From NCBI GenBank assembly GCA_900769325.1, contig CAAGGF010000034.1:1-25741 (forward strand): a DNA stretch of 25,741 bases. The letters are read 5' to 3'. The position numbers were made by a program, and so were the translations under genes. Positions 16,813 to 23,715 of this stretch are shown here, in pieces. The notes beneath the pieces are model-generated. The model saw only the letters and a program-made list of their open reading frames with translations, was not told where the DNA came from and did not search any database. The DNA is from Spirochaetia bacterium (GTDB lineage Bacteria; Spirochaetota; Spirochaetia; Treponematales; Treponemataceae). Position 1 is the first letter of the stretch. Every line of letters begins with the position of its first letter.

Positions 16813-16826
16813 AATTTTTTAATTTT

Positions 16827-17252
16827 ATGTTAAAGATTACTACACGCGGTCAATACGCTCTTCTCATAATGGCAGATTTAGCTGAATCTGTAAGCGAAAA
16901 ATGCATTCCGTTAAAAATTTTATCACACAGATTAAACCTTTCGGTAAAATATCTTGAACAAATTCTAATAAAATTGAGCAAAGCAGGTCTTGTAGAAGGT
17001 CTTCGCGGAAACAACGGCGGTTATAAATTGACACGAACACCTGACAAATATACTGTCGGAGAAATAATGCGGGTAATGGAAGGTGAGTTTTCAACAAGAA
17101 CTGTTACAGATTCTGCTGCACTAAAGCGTATCGGAAACGAAAAATTCTGGAGCGATTTTGACAAAGTTATAAACGATTTTGTGGATTCCGTTACGCTTGA
17201 AGAAATTGCAAAGCAGAACCGGGATTTCCCCGGCTTTAATTACTGCATTTAA
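16827..17252 (+). CDS. Rrf2-family regulator, CymR-like
   Basis: 141 residues. The winged helix opens with MLKITTRGQYALLIMADLAE, and the wing GLRGNNGGYKL (58-68) is diagnostic of Rrf2. Only C26 and C140 are present, so the three-cysteine cluster of IscR/NsrR/RsrR-type Fe-S sensors is missing; that fits the CymR branch, which senses cysteine supply through CysK. I chose the ATG at 16827 because the alternative upstream TTG (16773) lies inside the terminator stem and the Rrf2 fold starts at MLKITT. No SD is visible. Its likely targets are the operators at 5098, 15695 and 15738. The gene ends four bases from the convergent acyl-CoA synthetase gene. Confidence 0.85.
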   Translation: MLKITTRGQYALLIMADLAESVSEKCIPLKILSHRLNLSVKYLEQILIKLSKAGLVEGLRGNNGGYKLTRTPDKYTVGEIMRVMEGEFSTRTVTDSAALKRIGNEKFWSDFDKVINDFVDSVTLEEIAKQNRDFPGFNYCI

Positions 17253-17256
17253 CGGT

Positions 17257-19221
17257 TTATTCGTCGATGAAAAGATTTTCGATAACGGCAGAATATTTTT
17301 CTGCGATGCGGTAGCGAATCATTTCCTGTTTTGCAGAAAGTTCGTCTCCAACTTTGAAACTGTCTGGAATGAGTGCAAATTTGAAGATGTTTTCACAAGT
17401 CCTGAAACCGTTTTCGGCACTGATGAGCCTTGTAATTTCTGACTGGAAAAGTTCGTTTATTTCTTTTTTAGCAAGAAGTTCTTTGTAGTCAGAATAGGCG
17501 ATTTTGTTGTTCTGCGCGAATTCTTCTACATTGTCTTTTGACGGAACGATTAATGCGGCGATATATTTTTTGTCCTGACCTAAAAGCATTGAAGATTCGA
17601 TAAAATCGCTTGCAAGGAGGGCTGATTCAACTACAAGAGGTTCGATGTTTTCTCCTCCTAACAGAACAATCGTATCTTTTGCCCGTCCGGTGATTTTTAT
17701 TTCGTTGTTGTAACTTAACATTCCTAAGTCGCCTGTATTAAACCAGCCGTCTTTGTCGATTGCTTTTTCTGTTAAATCCGGGCGTTTATAGTAGCCTTTC
17801 ATAAGCTGGCTTCCGCGGCACAGAATAAGTCCTTGTTTTCCAGGTGGAAGAGGTTCGTCGCTTGTAATAGTTCCGTGTTCTTCTTTTACGATTTTTACTT
17901 CCCATGTAGGGAAAATCGCACCTACACAACCAGGACGCGGAGTTTTGTAATATCTGAACGAAATTACCGGTGCTGTTTCTGAAAGTCCGTATCCTTCAAG
18001 AAGATTTAAACCGACTGCGTGATAAAAATCTTCTGTTTCTTTTTGGAGTGAACCGCCGCCGGAAATTGCAATTTTTAAGTTTCCGCCGAATTTCTTTTGA
18101 ATTTTGCTGAATACTAAAAGATGACCGAGCCCTTTTATAGGAGCAGTGAAAATCAACGGTAAAATTCCCTGAAGGAAATCAAGGAACCGACAGCGTTTTT
18201 CGTATTGAACGACAAGGCCTAAAACTTTTTCTTTTGAATGAACATAAATTGTTCCGACTTTTACAAAGAAATTGAACAGTTTTAAAGTGATTCCGCCTTT
18301 TTTGTTCATCAGTTTTTTGATTCCGCGGGCAACTTGTTCCCAAAGGCGTGGAACGCCGCACATCCAGTTCGGTTTGATGACTGCCATATCGGAAAGCATA
18401 ATTTGCCCGATTGGTTTTGAGTACGCAAGTCCTTCTTCGAGAAAAATTGCAACATATTGAATGAATCTTTCAAATACATGCCAGACTGGAAGAACCGTAA
18501 GCCACCATTGTCCGCGTTTTCCGGGAATAAACTCGTGAATGCAGCCGAGTTGGGAAATGTAATTTTTGTGAGTGAGCATTACGCCTTTTGGAGTTCCTGT
18601 TGTGCCGGAAGTAAAAATCATTGTTGCAAGATCGTCTTCTTTTGTTAAAGACATTTCGGTTTGAATCTGATTTTTATTTTCTTCTGGATTTTCGGTATAG
18701 ATGGATTTTCCTTTTTGGATTAAGTCTTCAAAATATATTACCTGAAACGGAAGGTTTTCAAGAGATGAAGTGTCGGATGGTTTGTCGAAAACGATTACGG
18801 TTTTTAGAGTTGTAACTTCTTCGATTTTTTCAGTGAGTTTTTCTACTTGTCGGGCATTTTCAAAAAATCCGAACTGACAGTCTGCAAAAGAACAGATAAA
18901 GCGGATTTCGTTTCCCATTGAATCGCAGCCGCGCGGAACATCACAGCAGCCGAGTGATAAAATTGCAAGGTCTGTCCAAAGCCATTCTTTGCGGTTGTCG
19001 GAAATGAGTGCAATATGCTGATTTCTTGTTACTCCGATTGATTTTAAGGCACAGCACAGGCTCAAAACTTTTTCGTAGACATCTTTATAAGAATAATATT
19101 GGAACTTTCCTGATTTGTCTTTTTCTGCCTGGAGAAATGTTTCCGGGCAGAGTTTTACTTTTTCTGCAAATAAAAGCGGAATATTTTTTTGTGCGACGGC
19201 TTCAACCTTAAATTTTGACAT
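17257..19221 (-). CDS. long-chain acyl-CoA synthetase (AMP-forming)
   Basis: Activates fatty acids to acyl-CoA through an acyl-adenylate. The 654-residue protein carries the AMP-binding motif TMIFTSGTTGTPKGVML (200-216), the central motif LLEGYGLSETAPV, and DGWFNTGDLGML followed by GRAKDTIVLLGGENI before the C-terminal lid. The length and the long insert after the P-loop match the FadD15-like bacterial long-chain group rather than acetyl-CoA synthetases. It has no signal peptide. An SD (GAGG) stands five bases before the ATG. No beta-oxidation genes are nearby; in treponemes such enzymes probably serve to use exogenous host fatty acids for lipid synthesis, which is inference. Confidence 0.92.
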   Translation of the reverse strand: MSKFKVEAVAQKNIPLLFAEKVKLCPETFLQAEKDKSGKFQYYSYKDVYEKVLSLCCALKSIGVTRNQHIALISDNRKEWLWTDLAILSLGCCDVPRGCDSMGNEIRFICSFADCQFGFFENARQVEKLTEKIEEVTTLKTVIVFDKPSDTSSLENLPFQVIYFEDLIQKGKSIYTENPEENKNQIQTEMSLTKEDDLATMIFTSGTTGTPKGVMLTHKNYISQLGCIHEFIPGKRGQWWLTVLPVWHVFERFIQYVAIFLEEGLAYSKPIGQIMLSDMAVIKPNWMCGVPRLWEQVARGIKKLMNKKGGITLKLFNFFVKVGTIYVHSKEKVLGLVVQYEKRCRFLDFLQGILPLIFTAPIKGLGHLLVFSKIQKKFGGNLKIAISGGGSLQKETEDFYHAVGLNLLEGYGLSETAPVISFRYYKTPRPGCVGAIFPTWEVKIVKEEHGTITSDEPLPPGKQGLILCRGSQLMKGYYKRPDLTEKAIDKDGWFNTGDLGMLSYNNEIKITGRAKDTIVLLGGENIEPLVVESALLASDFIESSMLLGQDKKYIAALIVPSKDNVEEFAQNNKIAYSDYKELLAKKEINELFQSEITRLISAENGFRTCENIFKFALIPDSFKVGDELSAKQEMIRYRIAEKYSAVIENLFIDE

Positions 19222-19305
19222 AAAAACCTCTTTTTTGTAGCATTTTGTTCAGTTCACAGTGAAAAATTCGTCATTGTCGATTTTTTTCAGTGTTGATTTT
19301 TACAG

Positions 19306-19332
19306 ATTTACAACATTTGTCATTGTGTAAAT
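19306..19332. promoter_or_regulatory. inverted repeat at the acyl-CoA synthetase transcription start
   Basis: ATTTACA (19306-19312) and TGTAAAT (19326-19332) face each other across 13 bases, directly downstream of the predicted start of transcription. The position suits a repressor site. No regulator is assigned. Confidence 0.35.
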
Positions 19333-19342
19333 TCTTTTATTA

Positions 19343-19370
19343 ATTATAACATAGATTATTATTTTGTAAA
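19343..19370 (-). promoter_or_regulatory. promoter of the acyl-CoA synthetase gene
   Basis: On the minus strand TTTACA (19370-19365), a 16-base spacer and TATAAT (19348-19343). Transcription would start near 19336, giving a leader of about 115 bases. Confidence 0.5.
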
Positions 19371-19416
19371 TTAAAGGATTAAGCTGGACAAAAAGTGCGC
19401 ATAATGTTAAGAAAAT

Positions 19417-19639
19417 TGTGAATAAATTGTGGATAACTTTGTGTCAATAGGTTTTTTACAAAAAAATTAGTTTTTTTTCAATATATTTTATTTTAGAATG
19501 TATGAAATTTTGTACAGTTTAAAATGTAACTCCTTATAATATAAAGAATTATAACTGTGTTTTCTTTGTTTTTTCTTATTTCTTTATATTATAGGAATTT
19601 AGGTTTTATTCACAAACATTCAGAAAGGATTGTGGATAA
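19417..19639. other. cluster of DnaA-box sequences
   Basis: Two exact consensus boxes (TTATCCACA on the minus strand, 19428-19436 and 19631-19639) and two boxes with one change (TTATTCACA; minus strand 19417-19425, plus strand 19606-19614). The first pair is spaced 11 bp start to start. The 160 bases between the pairs are very AT-rich. I found no other exact consensus box in the window. This is the composition of a DnaA-binding locus, but no dnaA, dnaN or other replication gene is adjacent. Confidence 0.5.
19535..19593. repeat. 14-bp perfect inverted repeat inside the DnaA-box region
   Basis: TATAATATAAAGAA (19535-19548) and TTCTTTATATTATA (19580-19593) are exact reverse complements with a 31-base T-rich spacer. 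Each arm contains a TATAAT, so they may alternatively be outward- and inward-facing -10 boxes. Confidence 0.6.
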
Positions 19640-19712
19640 CTTGTTGATAGTTGTGAAAAATGTGTTCAGAATTTGGGGTTATCTTTAAAATTTAGGATTG
19701 TTTTTAAAGTTT

Positions 19713-20264
19713 TTATCCTAGAGAAACAAATCCTTTTTCGTTTATGGAGATAATTGACTTGCATTCTGAACAGCGGAAACGACCTGGTTTTACGGCTTTT
19801 AAATGTTTTGAACATGTCGGGCAGGCAAAGACTTTTGGGAAAACGGACTGTTCTTCCTGAGTGTGGTTTTTAAAATTTGAAATTGCCTGTTCTAAAGAAT
19901 TTTCGATGAAGAAAAACTGGGCAAAGCCTAAAAGCTGGAAAACTTCGTAAACTTTAGGCTGAATTTTTAAAAGAACGATTCCGCCGCCTTTTGTTCGCAG
20001 AAGTTTTAAAAAAGTCGTGAATGAGCCGATTCCTGTAGATGAAATGTAGCTCAAATCTTCGCATAAAAAAATGAGGTTTATAAAGCCTGAATCAACGATT
20101 TTTGAAATCTGATTTTGGAAAAAATTGGAATTGTATGTGTTTATGTTTCCGTTTAGTGTGATTAAAATTGTATTTGGTACTTCTGTAATTTTTTGAAGTG
20201 AAAGTTTAAGGTTATCGTCGGTTTGTGAATCAAAATCTGGAATTATTAAATCGTTTGCACTCAT
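19713..20264 (-). CDS. STAS-domain protein with C-terminal zinc ribbon
   Basis: 183 residues. Residues 20-130 form a STAS domain of the anti-sigma-factor-antagonist type: ILITLNGNINTYNS, then CEDLSYISSTGIGSF (68-82), where S75/S76 occupies the position phosphorylated in SpoIIAA/RsbV. Residues 146-183 are a four-cysteine ribbon, C148-x2-C151 and C165-x2-C168, expected to bind zinc. The N-terminal 20 residues are acidic and likely flexible. No partner kinase (RsbW/SpoIIAB type) or phosphatase (RsbU) is in the window. A consensus promoter places its transcription start next to the ATG. The role is probably partner switching; the output is unknown. Confidence 0.85.
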   Translation of the reverse strand: MSANDLIIPDFDSQTDDNLKLSLQKITEVPNTILITLNGNINTYNSNFFQNQISKIVDSGFINLIFLCEDLSYISSTGIGSFTTFLKLLRTKGGGIVLLKIQPKVYEVFQLLGFAQFFFIENSLEQAISNFKNHTQEEQSVFPKVFACPTCSKHLKAVKPGRFRCSECKSIISINEKGFVSLG

Positions 20265-20272
20265 AATGTAGA

Positions 20273-20301
20273 ATTATAGCAATTGAAAAGTTGTTCGTCA
20301 A
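20273..20301 (-). promoter_or_regulatory. consensus promoter of the STAS gene, apparently leaderless
   Basis: On the minus strand TTGACG (20301-20296), a 17-base spacer, and TATAAT (20278-20273). Only eight bases separate the -10 box from the ATG at 20264, and no SD is present. Confidence 0.7.
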
Positions 20302-20462
20302 ATTTTTACCCCGAATTAAAAAGTTCAGGTTGAATTAAGAAACTTTGTAAATTTTTTTGAAAATCTGGTATTTTTTGACGGGAACCTGAAAACTTTTAGT
20401 TTTTATAGATTCTTTATCTTTTTTCAGAGTTTGTTATCTGGTATACTGAATAGGAAAGTCGT

Positions 20463-21068
20463 ATGAAAAATTTTAATATTTATGTTGATTTTGATGATTG
20501 CCTTTGTGAAACGGCACGATATTTTTCCCAATTGGTTGTGAAACTTTACGGTTTAGATGTACCTTATGAAAAGATTAAAAATTTTAATTTGCGCAAGTCA
20601 TTTTCGTTGACTGAAGAAAAATTTGAAAAAATGATGATTAAAGCTCATGAACCGGAAGAACTTTTGTCTTATGAAGAAACGCCGGGAGCTGTAAAAACTG
20701 TAAATGAATGGATAAATGAAGGTCATAATGTAAAAATTATAACAGGGCGTCCTTCAAGTGCTTTTGATGCTTCCAGAAAGTGGCTTAATCAGCATGGACT
20801 TGAACGCACAGATTTGTTCTGCCTTAACAAATACGGTCGCAGTAATTTTATAAAAGGAAGCAAATTCACTTTGGAACTTGAAGATTATTATAAAATGCCT
20901 TTTGATTTTGCGGTGGAAGATTCTCCTGCGGCATTTAAATTTTTTAATCATCTTGAAAATCTGAAAGTTCTTGTTTTTGACCGCCCGTGGAATCAGGAAG
21001 CTGAATTGCAAGAGACAAAATTTAAACGCTGTTTTGACTGGAATATGATAAGAGAGAGTGTCAGATGA
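20463..21068 (+). CDS. HAD-superfamily phosphatase (YqfW / 5'-nucleotidase-like)
   Basis: 201 residues with the HAD motifs in order: motif I YVDFDDCLCE (nucleophile D9, acid D11), motif II IITGRP (T94), a lysine at 131 or 134 for motif III, and motif IV VEDSPAA (D153). A helical cap lies between motifs I and II (residues 20-75). Size and motif I resemble the uncharacterised YqfW group, related to NT5C-type deoxynucleotidases. It is cytoplasmic. An extended -10 box (TGGTATACT, ending 20447) and AGGA stand close before the ATG. It has no functional neighbour. Substrate unknown. Confidence 0.82.
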   Translation: MKNFNIYVDFDDCLCETARYFSQLVVKLYGLDVPYEKIKNFNLRKSFSLTEEKFEKMMIKAHEPEELLSYEETPGAVKTVNEWINEGHNVKIITGRPSSAFDASRKWLNQHGLERTDLFCLNKYGRSNFIKGSKFTLELEDYYKMPFDFAVEDSPAAFKFFNHLENLKVLVFDRPWNQEAELQETKFKRCFDWNMIRESVR

Positions 21069-21242
21069 TTTAAAAATTAGAAAAAGAATTTTAAATAAAA
21101 TTGATGAAAATGTGTTATAATTGGGCATAAACTACGACGAAGAAACAAAGACCCATGTGTGCAAAATGGAAAAGTTTGTAAAAGAGTAGTGAAGAATTAT
21201 AAGAAGTAAAATGAACAGAATTTATACTGCAAGAATTTAAAT

Positions 21243-22223
21243 TTATAATTTTTCCAGCATTTTTTTCAGTTCAGTTTTGTATTTTTCTTTTAATTCAGGG
21301 GGATTTAAAATCTGTACGGCAGAACCAAAGTGTAAGACCCAATACAATGTTTCCTGAATCTGATTTGATTCAAAACTTAAATAAACCGAGCCGTCGTCAT
21401 TCTGGCGGCATATTTGATTTTTGTGCCATGTGCGTTCCAGAATATAGGTGTTGATGGATTTGTCGAATAGAAGTTCGATTTTCTGGTTTGGTTCATCGTT
21501 GTTCCAGATTCCGAAATTCGGGTCGATGTGAACTTTTTTTTCGTAATCTGGGTCAGGTGTAAATTCTTTTTCCAGAACGATGTCTTTCATTCTGGAAAGG
21601 TTGTAAGTGCTGTATTTATTCCGAGAGTGGCAGAATCCAACGGCATACCAGTCGCCTTTTTGACAGTAAATTTTGTACGGATTCAGTTTATGCGGTGTAT
21701 GTTCGGTTTTGCTGATTGAACGGTAGCCAAAATTTATGGTTCTGTGTTGTTTGATTGCACAAAAAATTTTTTCGAAAACATCAGGTTCTATATTTGCTAT
21801 CGGGTCTGAAATAAATTGTACATCATTCAGCAGGGAAGACTGAACTTGAACCTGGTTTGGAAGCATTTGAGAAATTGTATTGTAGACTTTTGTAATTGTA
21901 TCTTTAAGAGGCGTGTTGTCGTAGCGTTCAAGGAGCGGAAGAATTCCTGTAATGGCAACGATTTCTCCTTCGGTGACAAGAACATTGCGTACAAAAAATG
22001 TTTCATCGGTGTAGTAATAGCCTTTGTGATAGCGGTCGTATTCAATCGGTGCGTTGAAATCGTTTTGCAGATTTTGAATGTCGCGTAAAACCGTGCGGCG
22101 AGAAACTTCAAGGTGTTTCATCAATTTTTGGACATTCGGGTAGTGCATGGTTTGAATTGCTTTTTCCAGTTTTAAAAGTCTGATTGATTTTGAATGATTT
22201 TCTCTTTGAATTGCTTTTTCCAT
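21243..22223 (-). CDS. WYL-domain transcriptional regulator (YafY/PafC type)
   Basis: 326 residues. A DeoR-like winged helix occupies residues 18-72 (VQKLMKHLEVSRRTVLRDIQ), followed by the WYL domain at about 140-235 with GDWYAVGFCHSRNKYSTYNL, and a C-terminal WCX extension. WYL proteins sense nucleic-acid or nucleotide ligands and often control DNA-repair or defence genes. This one is divergent from a DEDDh exonuclease gene, with a dyad GTGTCATTCATTGGCAC in the shared region, so it may control that gene. Only a weak AGG precedes the ATG. Confidence 0.9.
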   Translation of the reverse strand: MEKAIQRENHSKSIRLLKLEKAIQTMHYPNVQKLMKHLEVSRRTVLRDIQNLQNDFNAPIEYDRYHKGYYYTDETFFVRNVLVTEGEIVAITGILPLLERYDNTPLKDTITKVYNTISQMLPNQVQVQSSLLNDVQFISDPIANIEPDVFEKIFCAIKQHRTINFGYRSISKTEHTPHKLNPYKIYCQKGDWYAVGFCHSRNKYSTYNLSRMKDIVLEKEFTPDPDYEKKVHIDPNFGIWNNDEPNQKIELLFDKSINTYILERTWHKNQICRQNDDGSVYLSFESNQIQETLYWVLHFGSAVQILNPPELKEKYKTELKKMLEKL

Positions 22224-22280
22224 TTTTTTTTACGGGAACCTTTAAAAAATTCAGTTTTTTTTTAATTTTTTTTATTCAGA

Positions 22281-22297
22281 GTGTCATTCATTGGCAC
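22281..22297. promoter_or_regulatory. imperfect dyad between WYL regulator and exonuclease genes
   Basis: GTGTCATTCATTGGCAC has arms GTGTCA and TGGCAC that match at 5 of 6 positions around TTCAT. A TATAAT-like TTATAAT follows at about 22307-22313, so a bound protein would sit in the -35 region of the exonuclease promoter. Confidence 0.4.
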
Positions 22298-22342
22298 ATT
22301 GATATTTTATAATAGTCCTTGAAAACTGAAAAGGGGGCTTTT

Positions 22343-23341
22343 ATGAAGAAAAATGATTATTTTGACACTTCTGATTCTTATACTTACGGATTGGATTTGA
22401 GTGGATTAAAACTTGATTTTTCTAAATCTCCAAAAAAAACTAAAAATTTGCAAAAACGCTATGTTTGTATTGACCTTGAAATGACAGAATTTTCGCCTTC
22501 AATGCGTTGTTGTGTTCCTGGTGCAATCGGAGAAGTAATTCAGATTGGAGCCGTTATGCTTGATGAAAATTTTAATATGATCAGTAAATTCAGTTCTTTT
22601 GTAAAACCTGTTTTCAGTTCAGTGACTCAGGCTATTCAAAATCTTACGGGAATTACAAACAAGAATCTTGAAGGTGCTGACGATTTTATTACTGTTTTTG
22701 ATAAATTCAGTTACTGGCGTGGGGAAGGGGATATTACAACTTTCTGTTGGAGTAAATCTGACCATAAACAGCTTTGGAGTGAACTTGAATCAAAAGGGAA
22801 TCATCGTCGAGATCTTTTTGCGTGCCTTAAAAATTTTGTTGATTTGCAGCAAATTTTTTGCCGGCTTGTTTCTTCTAAGGTTAATGTTTCGCTTGAATCG
22901 GCGTTAAAACTTCTTCAGATGGAGTACAAAGGCAGAATTCATACGGCTTACAGCGATTCTTTTAATACAGCCCGAATTCTTCATAAACTTTTCTGTACAG
23001 ATTCTCTTGAAATCGATTTTGATTATATAAATCCACGCACAAACGAAGATGAAAAGTTTAAAAAACTGCAAAAAGAAATTTACAGTTCTTCTTTTGCAAG
23101 TTTTCTCTCGCCACAACTTTTAGCACAGTTCGGGTATTCAAAAGAATCTCAAAATTCAGAAGACGATTATGAAACTTTTGGAGTAGAAGAAGAAACTGAA
23201 TTTTTGAAATCTTCGCCTCTGGCATCTTTTATTGAAAATGAAGAAATTACAGGTTTGTGTGAAAAATATAAAATTGCTTTCAATAAGTGGCTTAAACTTG
23301 CGACTCAGGTAATGAAAACAAAAGAAATGCTTGTTGCGTAA
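22343..23341 (+). CDS. DEDDh 3'-5' exonuclease-domain protein
   Basis: 332 residues. An RNase T/DnaQ-fold exonuclease domain covers about 38-215: motif I YVCIDLEMT (D44, E46), motif II aspartate D140 in WSKSDHKQLW, and motif III H200-x4-D205 in IHTAYSDSFNTARIL. The fold and the IQIGAVMLDENF segment resemble ERI-1/KapD-like exonucleases. The remaining 115 residues are a charged, acidic tail of no known domain. I chose the ATG at 22343 because AGGGGG lies six bases upstream. It is divergent from the WYL regulator. Substrate (RNA or DNA) is not predictable. Confidence 0.87.
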   Translation: MKKNDYFDTSDSYTYGLDLSGLKLDFSKSPKKTKNLQKRYVCIDLEMTEFSPSMRCCVPGAIGEVIQIGAVMLDENFNMISKFSSFVKPVFSSVTQAIQNLTGITNKNLEGADDFITVFDKFSYWRGEGDITTFCWSKSDHKQLWSELESKGNHRRDLFACLKNFVDLQQIFCRLVSSKVNVSLESALKLLQMEYKGRIHTAYSDSFNTARILHKLFCTDSLEIDFDYINPRTNEDEKFKKLQKEIYSSSFASFLSPQLLAQFGYSKESQNSEDDYETFGVEEETEFLKSSPLASFIENEEITGLCEKYKIAFNKWLKLATQVMKTKEMLVA

Positions 23342-23383
23342 AAAATCAAGTAAAAAGATAAAATTTTTATTTTGGAGGAATTT

Positions 23384-23590
23384 ATGGGATTATTAAGTGA
23401 TTTATTTTTCGGAACAGCGGCTCCTTGTGATTCAGGTAAGAAAAAAAAGTCTGACCGTGGCTGGAGTCCTTTTGGAAATGATTACGACGATTATTATGCT
23501 GAACTTTACGATGATGCAGTCAGCGGAAATTTTGATGCACAGGAAGAAATGCGGCAAGAATTCGGTGATGATTGGGAAGGAGAGTATTAA
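23384..23590 (+). CDS. small acidic protein of unknown function
   Basis: 68 residues with a strong SD (GGAGG, 23374-23378) five bases before the ATG, 42 bases behind the exonuclease gene. The sequence starts hydrophobic (MGLLSDLFFG), has a KKKK stretch, then a Tyr/Asp-rich acidic half ending FGDDWEGEY. It resembles no family I know. The strong SD and position make it a likely real gene co-transcribed with the exonuclease gene. Confidence 0.65.
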   Translation: MGLLSDLFFGTAAPCDSGKKKKSDRGWSPFGNDYDDYYAELYDDAVSGNFDAQEEMRQEFGDDWEGEY

Positions 23591-23680
23591 TTATGCTAAT
23601 TTATTGAGTTAACAAAATTTTAAGGCATTGTATTTTGACAAATTTAAAATCTTTTTGCTTTACGGGGAATATTTAATGTT

Positions 23681-23708
23681 TTGAAGTTTTACTTTTTGTC
23701 AGTATATT
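23681..23708 (+). promoter_or_regulatory. promoter of the yitT-like gene, apparently leaderless
   Basis: TTGAAG (23681-23686), a 16-base spacer and TATATT (23703-23708). The ATG at 23716 is seven bases further on, where transcription should begin. No SD is present. Confidence 0.5.
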
Positions 23709-23715
23709 TATTTAT

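Larger units (their letters stand above)
19222..19712. other. long AT-rich non-coding region
   Basis: The only stretch over 300 bases without a gene. The part next to the acyl-CoA synthetase gene holds its promoter and two dyads, TTCACAGTGAA (19253-19263) and an ATTTACA/TGTAAAT pair. The part next to the STAS gene holds four DnaA-box-like sequences and, between them, T-rich runs and a long inverted repeat. I see no RNA gene or short coding frame. Confidence 0.7.

Noticed and set aside
16773..16826. N-terminal extension of the Rrf2 protein from a TTG
   Set aside because: The extension is encoded within a terminator stem and the Rrf2 fold begins at the ATG at 16827.
21121..21189. A short frame from TTG reading INYDEETKTHVCKMEKF between the HAD and WYL genes
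   Set aside because: It is only 22 residues, lacks an SD, has an in-frame TAA just upstream, and overlaps a TATAAT. I cannot tell it from chance.
20370..22240. ACGGGAACCT occurring in two intergenic regions (near 20380 and 22230)
   Set aside because: Ten-base coincidences are expected many times in 25 kb, and the surrounding bases do not match.
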